From Linyphia triangularis (taxonomy: Eukaryota > Arthropoda > Arachnida > Araneae > Linyphiidae): a stretch of DNA of 64,000 bases. Shown here in pieces: positions 23,320 through 36,360 of this stretch (position 1 is the stretch's first letter; the number at the start of each line of letters is the position of its first letter). The notes below the pieces were generated by a model. That model saw only the letters and a list, made by a program, of their open reading frames with translations, had not been told where the DNA came from and ran no database searches. The position numbers were made by a program, and so were the translations under genes. The stretch lies in assembly GCA_963978545.1 (NCBI GenBank), contig OZ021727.1, forward strand, positions 49,265,385 through 49,329,384, in the 5' to 3' direction.

Positions 23320-23565
23320 TTCTTGTTGTTGTTTCTTATCCCAACTGGTCTAGCGGAGCTAGACCAGGTCCATGAGTCCACCCACCCTCAGGAAGTCGAA
23401 GAACAAGACTGGGTCGCGCAGGAAATCTTCTTTTTCAAAATGCATGCAGCTAAGTAGGTGAGCCGGGCTAGCTGCACCGGTGAAACCCTTATTGCAAGTT
23501 GGATAGACCTTTCTTTTATGTTCATATCTCATACACCAGTGAATTTCCGAGGAAGTAAGTACCAA
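23320..23565 (-). pseudogene. 3' end of a non-LTR retrotransposon (LINE), 5'-truncated
   Basis: On the minus strand 68 codons (23565-23359) give the C-terminus of a LINE ORF2 of arthropod type. A Cys/His cluster (YPTCNKG, then HLLSC) is followed by DPVLFFDFLRVGGLMDLV and a stop. This Cys/His-plus-DFLR/MDLV ending is seen after the RNase H region in many arthropod LINEs. Downstream come TCTAGCTCCGCTAGACCAG and an AACAACAACAAG tail, typical of a LINE 3' end. Reverse transcriptase and endonuclease are absent, so this is a dead, 5'-truncated insertion. The family is judged from recognition only. Confidence 0.6.
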
Positions 23566-26500
23566 GTTATCTGGCAGGGGTTCATGTGTGCCAAAAGAAA
23601 ATATAATAACCAGGTTGTATTTAACATTTTAATTCTTTTTTTTTTGCATAAAACAAATGAAATAAAGTTTAGTGGATATAAAATGTTAGAATTTTAGTGC
23701 TTTTAGAAGAAAAAAATAATAATAAAAAAAATAAAAATAATAATAATGTTCTAATATAAGTAAAAAAAAACAAAAAAAAAACATAGCTTGAAAGTATTCA
23801 TGCATTGGTTAATATTGGCAAATAGTGCATAAAATGGACAGTAAAAAAACAATGCACATAAAAATAAAAAAAAGTTAAATAATATTGTTAATGTACTTAA
23901 ATCAATTAATTTTAACGTTATTGAGATAAGAAATCAGTTGCTTACACCTACCTCCTTAAGGTAATGGGAGAATAGTAAGAATCAATACTATTTCTTTGAA
24001 AAAAAGTTAATATTTTTGAAAATTATACTTCAAAGACAAAATAAAGAACAGAAGGTTTTCATGGGACGAATCTCAGTTTTGTTCCTTGAATGCAAAGTAG
24101 CCGAAACATATATGCTGAGATTATTTCTAAATAACTTAAGCCAGACAAGTACTCATCGCCAACTTCGCCTCTAATCTCAATTTAGTTCATAGTGTGTAAA
24201 GTTTCCAAAAGAAATGAAATGCATGTGTTTTTAACAATTTTACTTGGTGGAACCTTTTTCAACGAGTACGTTATTTTTTTTGGGGGGGAGATGGGGGGGG
24301 GGGGAAGGGGAGGAAGAAGAGTTATCAATTCATTTTGTGTTTCTCCTTTTTTTTTTTTAAATAAGTACGACATAATTGAGAGGGTTTTTTTTAGCATCAA
24401 TTATCACATAATGATGCAGTTTTTTAAAAAGTGTTACGGTACTTCTTATCAAAATATTATAGTTTTTTTTTTATATCCTTGTTACTTTCAAAACGCTTTG
24501 ATATTACATCCTGAATTGGAGCTTTAGGTTTACCTGTATTCTGATTCCGGTTCATTTATTTGAAGTCTGGGTGATTCTTTCAATAAAAAAATATTTAACT
24601 AATCATTTGAACTTGAGTAAAAAAAACGGAGAAATACGTACTAAAGTATTGCTTTCTTTATGTGATAGTGTAGAGACACCATCACAAATTTTTATACGGT
24701 ATTGTTGATTCAGGTTACTTACTCTTTATGTAAGGATAACTGGTACTTGAGGGGAGAAGGGTTGGTGCTCAATTTGGTCTTGGTCTTAAGATGTGACACA
24801 ACAGGTCAAAGGGGTCAACTCATGATTTACGGCCTGCTTGGGATTGGGCAAAGCGGAACATGTGGTAATTTCTTGAGGGAGGTTAATCATGTTCCATCGG
24901 ATGTTTCTCAAAAGTAAGGAGCATCTCATTATGGTAGTAATAAGACTGGTCAAGCTACCTATTACCAGTGTTTTCTACAATGATGATTTTGGAAAATTAA
25001 TATGGCTGTTGTAGTTAATTTCCACGTTCATATATTTACGAAGGAATACAAACTCGTGCGAGATTCGAGAGGCCTTATCACTTAGCTAAGCAAAAGTCCA
25101 AAGATCGCAGAGACTTCCTCAGACGACCTCATCTTTAAAATGATCCTCTTTCATGAAGGTTTTTCAGACGCACCCTCGATAATCTCATCAACTACCCTAA
25201 GTCAACTCCCCTCTTTTCCTCATTAATTGTACTCTGTTATTTCTTGAAGAGGATGCACAGTAAATAAGGCTTGATTCCAATAATTATTTGTGGTTTGTGA
25301 ATAAATAATTTGCTTTCACCCTCTATGTTTCTCTTCCTTGCTCACATGATTCAAAGTCAGCAAATTTGATGATCACAAATTTTCAGCCACATTTAACTGA
25401 TTTTATTAAGAGTAAAATACTGCAGAAAACACTGCTTTATAAGAGGATTGAAACGAGAAAATACATCTGCAAATGATTTACGATTTAAGTTTGAAAATTA
25501 ACATTTGCTATTATTTTGAGGATAGTTTCTGCTGGTGCTGAAGTTAATGACGGAGCTATGGTGTTGTCAAGTTGGATATCCGCGTTATTTGAAACTTAAC
25601 CAGATACATTGCTCATAATTATATTTTCCATAAGGTTATTTCAAAATAGGAATACTTGTCTTACGTATATATGGAACATTGCCGCATTCCTTATTTAGTA
25701 TTTAAAAGACATATTTCCATAAGATGGCAAAATTTCAATTGATATTTTTTTTATTATCAGATACCATTTTTCATGATCTAATTTGTATGTGTTCCAGATT
25801 TTAAGAGGATATTTTTTTTATAAGATTATCTAGAAGCCTATAAAAGGTACATTTGAATTAAGACGTCTTCTTTTAACAAAACTGTATAAACACCTAAATG
25901 GGTGATAGATTGTCAATATATAGAGTTGGTATGTTTAAGAATGCTTGTTTGCATTGAAATATTTTTGATACAAACTATGAAGCTAAAAAAGTATGTTAAA
26001 CATTTGCTTTATGTATAATTGTATATGGACTTCTATGTAAGCAACTACTCAATATTTTCACGTCATTGCCTATTTTCATCTTTCTGGTTGCAGTTTGTTT
26101 TTATACAATACAGAATAACCAGAGTGGAAGCTTCCCACAAACATTTTATTTGGATGATTGCACTAAAGACGGTAAAAACAATTATACAAACAAAGCAAGT
26201 GTTGGTTCCATTGTCACACATTTGCTTAATAATTATCGCGCTTAGAATTCCATACGTAATAATGTTTTTTTTGCTCTACGATTTATTTATTTGGTTGTTG
26301 CTATATTTGAAAGACTCTCATCAAGAATTAGTAATAACACTTAACATTTTTATATTAATAACCTAAGAAAAGATAATGTCAGATAAATGTTTCTAACCTT
26401 TATTATATTATAAGAGTCTGAATAAAATACTTATCATCTAACACATACATTATTGAAAAAACGTGCTTCACAGTGTACATCGCTTATGAAGGAATTGCTT

Positions 26501-29477
26501 TTTATTGCCAAAGTACGATATATTTTATCATTTAATTATTGTGCTGATTTTAAATTTGCTTTTGATATCAAATTTGAGTTTCATTTGCTTGTTTTGGGGT
26601 CTAGATTTAAATGCAAGTATTAAAATATATTTTCGACATCCTATAAGGAGGCATTGAATTGATAATGAGGATACTATTCTTGAAGTTGTATAACTTCTCG
26701 ACACGGAATAGATGTTCAAGTCGCTTGTCAGTAAAAATCTTAAATGTTTTTTTATAGGTACTAACAAAAGAGAAAACTTAAGCGACCTTATTATTGTACG
26801 ACTGTTCCCCAAAAGAATAAGACAGAAAGCTAAAGTTCTTGTGTCAATTTTATTTCAATTTATTTTATGTTCTTTACGACTTTTTTTCTAAGGGGTTACT
26901 TCTCCCTTTTTATAAAAAGTCAAAGTGAAAAAGAAGAAATAAGTGAAAGCAAAACAATGGAGTGTTTCCGCCTGTTTTTTTTTCTTTTGACCTACTGTTG
27001 TGACATCAGGAGGAATTGTTGCTACTGTCACTCACTTCTTAAAATTGAATTCTTCCTGCCATTCCCTTCTTTTTCGGATCAGTTGTTTCAGTTCTTTCAT
27101 TCTCAATGTGTGGCCAGACGAAAATTTTGTGTTTGTTTTCTTTAGTGTTCGGAGGAAATGGCTGTAAAACAAAACACTTATAAAATCTCTTGCGCGTGAA
27201 AAAAAAAATAATATTCATCTTTGTCTCATTGAAAACAGTTAAAATATTAATATCTCCTAAAATGTCAAAAGATCAGATTGGATTTTTTTAATGAAATACT
27301 TGATGCTATGTGTATATATGTTGAAGTTTTCCTTAGAAACAACAACTTTCTTTTTCTTTTTTTCTTAAAAAACTAAATGATTTAATGATTAATTAAACAT
27401 AACATTCTACAAACATTTAATTTATTCACAATAATTTTTTAATCAGATATTATGAAAGGATGAAAAAAGAAAATGCATAGGGTTTAAAAATATAATGAAA
27501 TAAATCACTATAGCGAGTGGAATGTGCTAATTAAAGTAATAAGTAAAGCATAACAATTACTTTTATGATTCTAAGGATATAAAAAATCCAGATTAATTTG
27601 TTTATTTAGGTATGCAATAAAAGATAGGACTACTTTAACCCATTGCTATGTTTTATTATTATTTGTAAAAGCATACTTGTTAAATCAGCTAATAAATCAA
27701 ATAAGCAATGATGATATATAATACTATGATATATAACGGAAAAGCTACCACTCCTTCGTAATTAGTGATTAAAGCACTTTAATACAATACAAATAGCATT
27801 AACAAGGTCCAAGAATAGAACAGTTGTGGGGAATATAAATACTGATAAGTAATAGGCAATTTAAGATGCGCATAAATTACATGATATGGAAAATATATCT
27901 GATAAGTAATTGAAAGGATTGATCAAACTCTATTTATAGAGTACATTGCTCAAAGAAGATTTAAAGGAACTTAGTTTGGTTTCATTGATTTTTAACAAGC
28001 AATTCGTATCATAATTAATTTACCAATATATTTAGAGGGATAGAGAACAATAATAAAATTTCAGTGAAGAAGAATGTGAATTTTCATCAACACTTATTTA
28101 CAATTGTGAGTTATCATTCCGCTATGCAGGTGCATGATCATTATGTAAAGCTATCAGAATTTGGTGGGATTATAAGATCAGAATTATTCGATGCTTAATG
28201 CATCAGAAATATGTTCTACTTTTATTAAAATATTTTATATGCTAATGAATTTTGTATATATGATGGATATTTAAAGATACTTTAAAGGATTTTATCATTA
28301 TCTTAATATCTTGTAAATATAAATATTCATGTTTTAAATATTATTTCAGTAATACCCATTTTATATGATGCTATACTATTTCCTTCCAGTTTTTAATCTA
28401 TTAGTGAGGTTAAGTTGACCATAATGTATTCAATAAGGGAAGTCTTTTTTTTTTTCTATTTAACTTCGTTGGTAGTAAAAATAATAAGTAATTTTCGAAA
28501 GTGTTAAATAATGAGAATTCCCTTTTAAATTTCATGACAACGTATTTTTAATTTACTAATTTTAAGTGTTGTATGATGAAAAATATAATAAAAAAAATAA
28601 AGAAAATATTTTAGGCAACTTTATGAATTGTGAAGAGAAAATATATTAACGCAAATAACGTGGAACACCATTTATTTGACTTTTTTAGAACATGAAGTGA
28701 TTAGTCTTAAATTACATTCATGAGGGCTCGGTATTAGCTAATAGCTTCCCCCATTTATGATCAAATTTTGCAGTTTGTGGAGGGCAGTTTTTTATATAAG
28801 AGTACGCATGAGACATAGAAAATTTTATATTTACAAAACTTGAACGTGATCTGTTAAGTATGTAGTACTTACTAAACTCTTGCATTTGCATAATCTTTGC
28901 AATCATCATTAGCACTATTTTACCAAAATTACATGATGTTAGTGATGATTTCTTAGGGGATTGAAACTTTTATTATATCATTATTAAGTCCGGGAAAAAA
29001 GTGTTGATGCTGTATAACTTCTTAATGAAAGAACCTATTCCGGTAAAGTATTATTTTCGTTTTAATTTTTTAAATGTTTTATTACCGACATTTCTTACGT
29101 TTGTGTTTTATGAAGGAATGTGCAACGTAATGTTTCTTGTATATTTGGAGATATTTCTATTCAGAGGGTTGTTTGTACGTATTTTAATATACTTAATAAA
29201 GTTATAACTATTAAATTTTTATTTCTAAAAGAAATTTTACTACTTTAAATTTCATTATTTCTATACAGAAGTGTTAACCTTAATTATCACAACATGTATA
29301 AGTTAAATAGCTGTCCTTGAATTATTCTGTTTAATATTTCTTGAGAAAAATACTTCTCCTTATCCAGAATTAAAACTGTAACATTATTCACTGTATTGAT
29401 AAGGCTATTTATCCTATCTCAGGGGGATGTTAAACATATATTTATTTAAATACAAATCGTTTGTTTGACGATATTTT
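23566..29477. other. Long gene-free A+T-rich stretch
   Basis: About 5.9 kb with no recognisable gene on either strand. A G-rich patch at 24282-24313 has runs of 7, 11 and 4 G. Moderately G+C-richer patches lie at 24700-24920 and 25060-25200. The small open frames here have the composition of random A+T-rich DNA. It could be an intron or intergenic DNA. Confidence 0.4.
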
Positions 29478-30045
29478 TGGCAATAATTTTTACATGGGCA
29501 AAAAACCCCGCCAAGATGGCGAAATTGGCAATATTATTTGGTCGACATTACATTGTCCTTTCTTGTGTGTGAAACAGAAAAAAAATCAATCATTAAAGGG
29601 CGATGCTCAAGGGCAGAGAGCTATGTATTAAAGGCACTCGTTTTTCAACATTTTACTCTTTTATCGCATTTCTACGGGATTTTTGAAGGTGGGGACGATT
29701 AGAACACCTTAAGAGGCACTAGTACATGGATTTTAATCAAAATCGTCAGAGCCGTTTTTTAGCAATTGTTAAAAAACATGGTTGTCATTATTTTAAATTT
29801 ATGCGCATGGGCGATTTTGACAAAAAACTTTATTGGTAAGTCCCATGGCCACCACTAACCCGTTCTCAAATTTGAACATCGTGGGTCAATTCATAGGTTC
29901 GGAAGTTATGTTGACCACGTACACATAGACATATAGACAAACGGACAGGAATTTTTGCTAGACCACATTTTTGAGATTAGGGTGTTCCAAAACGTGGCGA
30001 AATGCAAAAAAGTCGAAATTTATTTTTGACCGAGAAGAAAATTCA
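29478..30045 (-). repeat. TCAAT-family repeat, copy 4 (minus)
   Basis: It is the reverse-orientation counterpart of the copy at 30378, with which it forms a facing pair separated by about 330 bp. Shared landmarks are TTTGAACATCGTGGGTCAA, GTTCGGAAGTTATGTTGACC and GTGTTCCAAAACGTGGCGAA. The outer inverted motif at its right end is lost. Confidence 0.65.
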
Positions 30046-30377
30046 GATAGAGAATTCGATAGGTAGTTTCTGGAAATTCACAGCAAACAGTTTTATGCAC
30101 ACTGTGATTGTTATTTTCGCTTCTACATCACCATCAACATCTATAGACAGAAATTCAAATATGGAATTTTTGACTTTATAATATGGAGTACCATTAAAGT
30201 ATTCGTATGAAACTTCAAATAAAATGTTTTCATTTATAACTTGTTCCTTTTACCTAATGCTTAATGAGTCTTAATTTTCGTGTTTGTTACTTCTTTGCGT
30301 GTCCGTAACTGAAAGTTTTACCAATGTCTAAGAACTAAGAGATAGAGCACGATATTATTTGTGTTGTGGGTATTTTT

Positions 30378-31112
30378 ACTTTCAATTACCTATATGTATG
30401 CATAGGGTAATGAAAGTATAGTATTCGGTTAAAAAAAAAAAAAAACTACATTTCTCCACGTTTTGGAACATCCTGATTTTAAAAAAGTGATCTAGAAAAA
30501 ATGTCTGTCTATGTGTATGTGTGTCTGTTTGTCTATGGTCAGCATAACTCCCGAACAAATTGACCTACGATATTCAAATTTGGTATGAGGGTTAGTGGTG
30601 GCCATGGGACCTACCATTAAGGTTTTCGTCAAAATCGCACATGCGTATAAGGTAGCTGCCATTGAAAAAATCATGTTTTTCAATGATTGCTATCAACGGC
30701 ACGAACGATTTTGATAAAAATCACTGGAGTAATGTCTCTTAAAGTGTTCTAAGCCATCCCTATCACCGAAATTTCTGTAAAAATGTTTTAATGGCGCAAA
30801 CAGTTGAGAAACAAATGCTTGAAACACACAATCGTCTTTCCTTGATCCTCAACAACGATCGTTTTTTTTTTTTATCTCCCCTCAGTTTCGCTTATAATAA
30901 AGGATAATATAAGGATTATTGAAAAGTATATCGCCAAAATCACTCTTTTGGAGGCGTTTTTTTTTTTATTTTTTTTTTATTTTTTATAGACCCATACAAG
31001 AATTATTGCAAAAAATTATCGCCAAACTGGCCATTTCTTCTAAGTAAATGATGAAAATATAAAAACGGTAAATTACACAATTCCGCGTCAGTATTATAGT
31101 GTAATTGAAAGT
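30378..31112 (+). repeat. TCAAT-family repeat, long copy 5
   Basis: It starts ACTTTCAATTAC at 30378 and ends in the inverted copy GTAATTGAAAGT at 31101-31112. A palindromic patch (TACCTATATGTATGCATAGGGTA) follows the left motif, then GTATTCGGT and a poly(A) run. The conserved sequence continues outside the right motif to about 31137 (TGTTCCACACCCCTAG). There is no coding frame, so it is non-autonomous. Confidence 0.75.
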
Positions 31113-31137
31113 TGTGAAATGTTCCACACCCCTAGTT

Positions 31138-33184
31138 TTTCTTGTATTTGGAAATTGTAATCAAGAGGTCTTGTAAATTTCTTTTAGTTTTTTCAAACAC
31201 TATGAAAGCTTGAGTAATTGGGCATATAATTTTGTAAGGTTTATAGGCTTTATATAAAAAAGTGGTTTTTGTGAGTTTATATGATAGTTTTTTTTTTTTT
31301 TATAATTTATTGAACACCATTAAATAATAGTTTCTGGATTGAGATCTATTAAAAAGTACAATGAGACTAAACATTTTATCTTTGCTTCTTTTTTCTTCGA
31401 TAATGTTTGAAAAAATTGGTTTGCCAATGAAATATCTTCAAAATTGATTTTCTAAAAATTTAACTGCTAAAGGTAAATCAATGAAGTCAAGGTATAATTG
31501 ATTTTCTTTTAATCAAACGAAAAATATTTCCATAACTCAATTCATTAAACATATAGTGGACAATTTAGAAATTATATGGAACTAGATAACTCATAGGTAA
31601 GTTTTTTAAATATTGAAATAATGCATGTCCTTCTTTTGTATGGTTGTTATTTATAGCAAAAAACGTTGATTTTGTGCTTAATTGTAACTAAACATCTTTT
31701 GAAACACTTGGTGAATGCAATATAAAATCCTCACTTATATCATTTGCTTTACACCTATACGTTCTATTTCTTAAAATTTAAAAGTGGTTTTAATATACAA
31801 ATGCAAATTCTAAAGATTACTCTTTGTAGAGATTTGAAACATTTATTTTCGCTTTTTTGCCAATAGATACCTAATTCAAAACTCTTCACACTCTTCTTTA
31901 AAATATTAAAATACAAAAAAAAACTAAACATTTTAATGAAATAAATTTATTTCATTTTAATTTTTCCAATAAATTAGATTAAAATGGATCTTATACATGA
32001 CGATTTTACTGGCTACTTCTTTTCGAAGTGTCTGACAGGGGAAAAAATTAAATATTGGTTTGTGACTGGCTAATCGAATTTGAAAAATTCAAATTTATGT
32101 TGAAGTGAGTTATTGTGAAAAAAATTACAAAGATGCAACATTACAAAGATAATTACACTTAAAAACTTAAATTAAGCAATCTTAACAGATAACTTTTTTT
32201 CCGAAATAATTGAGAGAAAAAATAATGTGTTTGTGACTGTCTCGTGGAATTTGAAATTATATTTAAGTGCGTTATTGTGATAAATGGCATTTTTTGGTTA
32301 AAGAAGTAAATACTAGAAACCTTAAAAAAATGTCCATCAGCTTAGGAAGTCCATTACCTTAAATTTTTGAAAAATATCATCATTTTACATATTTATGTTG
32401 TTGCACAAACCCAGCCTGAACTACACCAGTTCAGTTCCAACCCATAGTCTCTCCCCCCCCAACTGCTTCACTGCCCATCAAATGCGTAGGGTAAAGGACA
32501 AATTAAATAAACCCCGATACATATACTTTAGCACTGTCTTCCGTCAACACAACCCGGAACCAGAGCGTCACAAAATCAATACAATTATATCGATCAATTA
32601 AATAGAAGGGGGGTGAGCATAGCCCACAGCAAAAGTTTAGATGTAAGTGGAAATGAAGTCTGGCGGGCGGTGGCTAAAAGCTTAAATTCAGTCCCTTGTA
32701 CCAGAGGATTGTTTCTAAGAATGATACCCTTAGGGAGATGGCATCTCCGCCATATAATCGATGTTATGTTTTCGGATGAGCATCATGCAACGTTGAGATT
32801 CTGCTGATTAAAGTTAGACGGATCGTAGAGTTTTGCATATTCATTAGAGGACCTGGTCGGCGAAGTTGATTATGGTCTTGTATGCATAAGGCCATATAAC
32901 TGAGTGGTGTATGAGATGGTTAGGGGCGTTTCGTTAGTCTGGTTCTTGGTTTTAATATCAATAATAGTTTGGATTTAGGAGTTTAGTTCTTGAGGTGTGT
33001 GGAATGAAAATTTTAGATTTGAATATTTAATCATAGGAGGTGTATAGAGAGTTATTAGAAAGATCATAATCATGCTAATTTCTGAGTTATGGGTATTTTA
33101 AGTAATAGAGGTTACTTTAATTTCCATGAAGGAGTTAAATGCACTTATAAATTTTAACAAACAATACTTGAAATCTGTAGTGTA
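31138..33184. other. Spacer, nothing recognised
   Basis: A+T-rich sequence. A more balanced patch at about 32400-32800 holds two short frames that I do not recognise and that have no neighbours to support them. Confidence 0.35.
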
Positions 33185-33186
33185 TA

Positions 33187-34728
33187 CACTGTCTACCAAT
33201 AAGTATTTGGACACCCATTCAAATGAGGATATCTTCTCAGTGGAGAAGCATAGACACATGAAATTCACATAGCAAAGACATCTTTATGTAACATATCTAT
33301 AAGTAAAACAACTCAGTCGCAAATTGAAATGCAAAGTGTACTGTGGGGGCATATGTAAAAGAATGGAGTACCATTAGTGTGCAGTTGTACAGATGCATTT
33401 ACTTTAAAAATCGCGCAAGTTATGGGGTTGACTTTTAGTGCGAGATATAATCTCCCCTGTCATCAGTGTTTACTTGGCACTGTATTCTCATACTTAACAT
33501 GAGTTTCTTGATGAATTCTAGTGACTAAATGGTTCGTAACATGTTTTGAACAGTTTGCAGGTCATAGAAAGTTCCCAATACATTAAATCTTTACACAATG
33601 CATATCGTAGAAGCGTCCCACACATGCTTGCTGAAATTTAGATTAGAGGAGTAATCTGACTTACTTATAGCAGCAATATTGATATGTTTTAATAGTTTAT
33701 ACAAGGAATAAAATTTACCATAAGTATCAATAAACATGGTTTAAAAACCGACATTTCACCATTAACGACTTGTCTAGATCAAGTTAACATAATTTCAATG
33801 AAAGAGTCGAATTTAATTATCTTTTGAGTTCTTGGAGAACTTATTAAACCAATTCAACAAATGGCACCCAAAGACCAAATGTTTTAAACATCAGATATTG
33901 TTTACAGAAAATAATTTTTTCAGTCTTATGAGTGATATTGGACATCAGATGATCTATAGAAACGATGGGAACATGATATTTCATGATAAATGCCAATTCA
34001 AGTTAACGATTTGGTGGGGAAAGAGTTTTGGTCTTTAGGTTCAATATGTTGAAATTGTTTAATAAGCTTCCCAACAACGCAAAACATAATTAAATTCCTC
34101 TTTTTCACTGTAAATGTGTTACCTTGATCTAGACAAGTCTTTAATTGTGAAATATCAGTTTCTAAATCGTGTTAATTGAAGGTTATGGAAAATTTAATCC
34201 CACTTTTTCTTTGGACAAATGATTACAAAATATTAATATCACCCCGATAAGTAAACCAGATCACTCCTCTAATCCAAATTTCATCAAGCATGTGTGGGAT
34301 GCTTCTACGATATGCATTGTGTAAAAATTTAATGTATTAGGAACTTTCCAACACTTGCAAACAGTTCAAACGGTGGGAAGAAAAATTTAGCCACTAGAAT
34401 TCATCAAGAAACTCATGTTAAGTATAAGAATACAGTGCCAAGTAAACATTGATGACAGGGGAGATCATATCTCACACTAAAAGTCAACTCCATGAGTTGC
34501 GTGATTTTTAATGTAAATTCATCTGTGCAACTGCACAGTAATGGTACTCCATTCTTTTGCATACGCTCCCATTGAACACTTTGCATTTCAATTTGCGACT
34601 GAGTTGTTTTACTTATAGATATGCTACATAAAGATGTCCTCTTGATGTGAATTTCAGGTGTCTATGCTGCTCCCTTGAGAAGATATCCTCATTTGAAAGG
34701 GTGTCCAAATACTTATTGGTAGATAGTG
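33187..34728. mobile_element. Tc1/mariner-type foldback element with long inverted repeats
   Basis: Left end CACTGTCTACCAATAAGT and right end (reversed) CACTATCTACCAATAAGT are inverted copies, both followed by ATTTGGACACCC. The inverted repeat runs inward from 33187 to about 33880 and from 34728 back to about 34025, so nearly the whole 1.54 kb folds into one hairpin with a small loop. TA dinucleotides flank both ends (33185-33186 and 34729-34730), the target duplication of the Tc1/mariner group. No transposase frame is seen. Confidence 0.85.
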
Positions 34729-34730
34729 TA

Positions 34731-36096
34731 GTAGATGCTAAAACTAAATAGTTAATCTTCCTTTGTTATTTTGATCATAAGTTAAAATACTTTTCATCTT
34801 CAATAAAGTGTGGTAATATAAATTATGATTAATGATTTTGTTGACGGAAACGAAAATATGGAAATCTGACACTGTTAAATAATTGTTTCCTATTTTATAT
34901 AGTTCTTACACAAAAGCTTGTATTTATATGCATAATGACGACTGCAGCAACTAATAACTGTCGCTAATAATTTTGTAAGTATATTTATTCTGTCAATTAG
35001 CTAACTGCTGCATCTGTAAACTTTTGAAGTTTAAACTCCGATTTAAAAAAAATTAAGACAGTCAACGATTATTTTTTGTAATGATCTACAATGGAAAAAA
35101 TAGAATATATTACAGTGTACAGTTTCCTTTTAGAGATAGATATAGTAAAAGTGCTTTTTCAAATTTAAGGAAAAATTCACAAAACTATCGGTATATCAAC
35201 ACGAATATAAACACACGAGTTTCTAAATCTAAATCAAAAATATTATTCTCTGTCGTGGAATTCCACGAGACCACTTTAACACATAAGTCGTTAAGCTAAA
35301 GAGACAGATATCTCGAGTTGGATCGAAAAAGTAAGAGAGCAAAGAACCATTGATTCTGCATCGATTCGTCGCTTTAAAGTCCAAATAAAAGGCCCACCCG
35401 ATAAAAGCCGACAAAAGGGCGACACAGAAGATGTTTTCTCATCAGTCAATATCTGCTTGAAGGCGGGGACTGTGGTTGGTACTTTTCAGGAACACTGGAT
35501 CAATTCACCCGAAATCCTAAACTTGAACAATGGAAACTCTTTTTTTTTTTTTTAGTTTCTCTTTCCTTTTATTTACTATTAAAACTTCTTTTCTCTTTTC
35601 TCGCATTTGTGCATCAGTGACTACTGTCTTTAGGGTACCGAAAAGCCGTTGAGGCAGAAAGGCTGGTACGCGAGACACTTTGCACTGCACTGATTTTGGC
35701 GGGTAGAAAAGGGGGATTCTGCTGCTCAAGGAGTGGGGAGGAAGAATGTCGCAACAGCTGCGGACACTTTGAAGGGTATGGTTGGGAAAAGGAAAGTGGT
35801 GTATGGTGTAAGCATCTGCCGTTAGATGATTTGTTTGAATAGAGGGCTTTATTTGGAAATTAGTTTGCATTTATTTTTGTTCTTCTTGTGATAATAATAT
35901 TTTAATGCATAAATTACTATATTAATCAAACATATATCATACCAGAACACATTTTTAGTACATTATAATGTGCACCCTCCCCCCCCCCCTGCACATCTCG
36001 GCACAGCACCCAGCGTTCTAACCTGGGCTCGCCAAGAATGTGGGCTCCACGTGGTCAACAAAGTTAATCCTCCTTAAATTTTTATATGTTGAGATT
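34731..36096. other. Spacer with a G+C-richer patch
   Basis: No gene is recognised. The region 35250-35520 and 35620-35850 is less A+T-rich than its surroundings, with a C run at 35979-35988. A 117-codon minus-strand frame at 35517-35870 has a compositionally biased lysine-rich end and no recognisable domain, so it is not called. Confidence 0.35.
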
Positions 36097-36270
36097 TACA
36101 AAATTCAAGGTGTACCAGGTGAACTAACTCAAAATTGAACGTCTTAAACAACGGATTACTGCCGCAATTGAGGAAATTACACCAGCAATGTTACGATATG
36201 TTTTCCGGACCACGGTAGAACGTTGGGACGTGCCACCGAGATGTGCAGGGGTCCGCATTCTCGGAATAAT
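36097..36270 (+). pseudogene. C-terminus of a DDE (IS630/Tc1/mariner-like) transposase
   Basis: The plus strand reads KVYQVN, a stop (36124 region), then ERLKQRITAAIEEITPAMLR and VERWDVPPRCAGVRILG. The pattern (K/R)xRIxxAIxxITPxML followed by a (Y/W)RxDVxR-like segment and a short end is the usual C-terminus of DUF4817/mariner-like transposases in arthropods. An in-frame stop and the absence of upstream catalytic domains show it is a remnant. It runs directly into an AT repeat. The assignment is by pattern recognition, not by a search. Confidence 0.65.
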
Positions 36271-36300
36271 ATATATATATATATATATATACCCAAGACA

Positions 36301-36353
<53 letters not shown>

Positions 36354-36360
36354 TTGGGTA
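36268..36360. repeat. AT repeats with flanking inverted 11-mers
   Basis: Two (AT)n tracts, 36268-36290 and 36304-36350, surround the sequence TACCCAAGACA. Its inverse TGTCTTGGGTA follows at 36350-36360. The structure could extrude as a cruciform. Confidence 0.85.
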
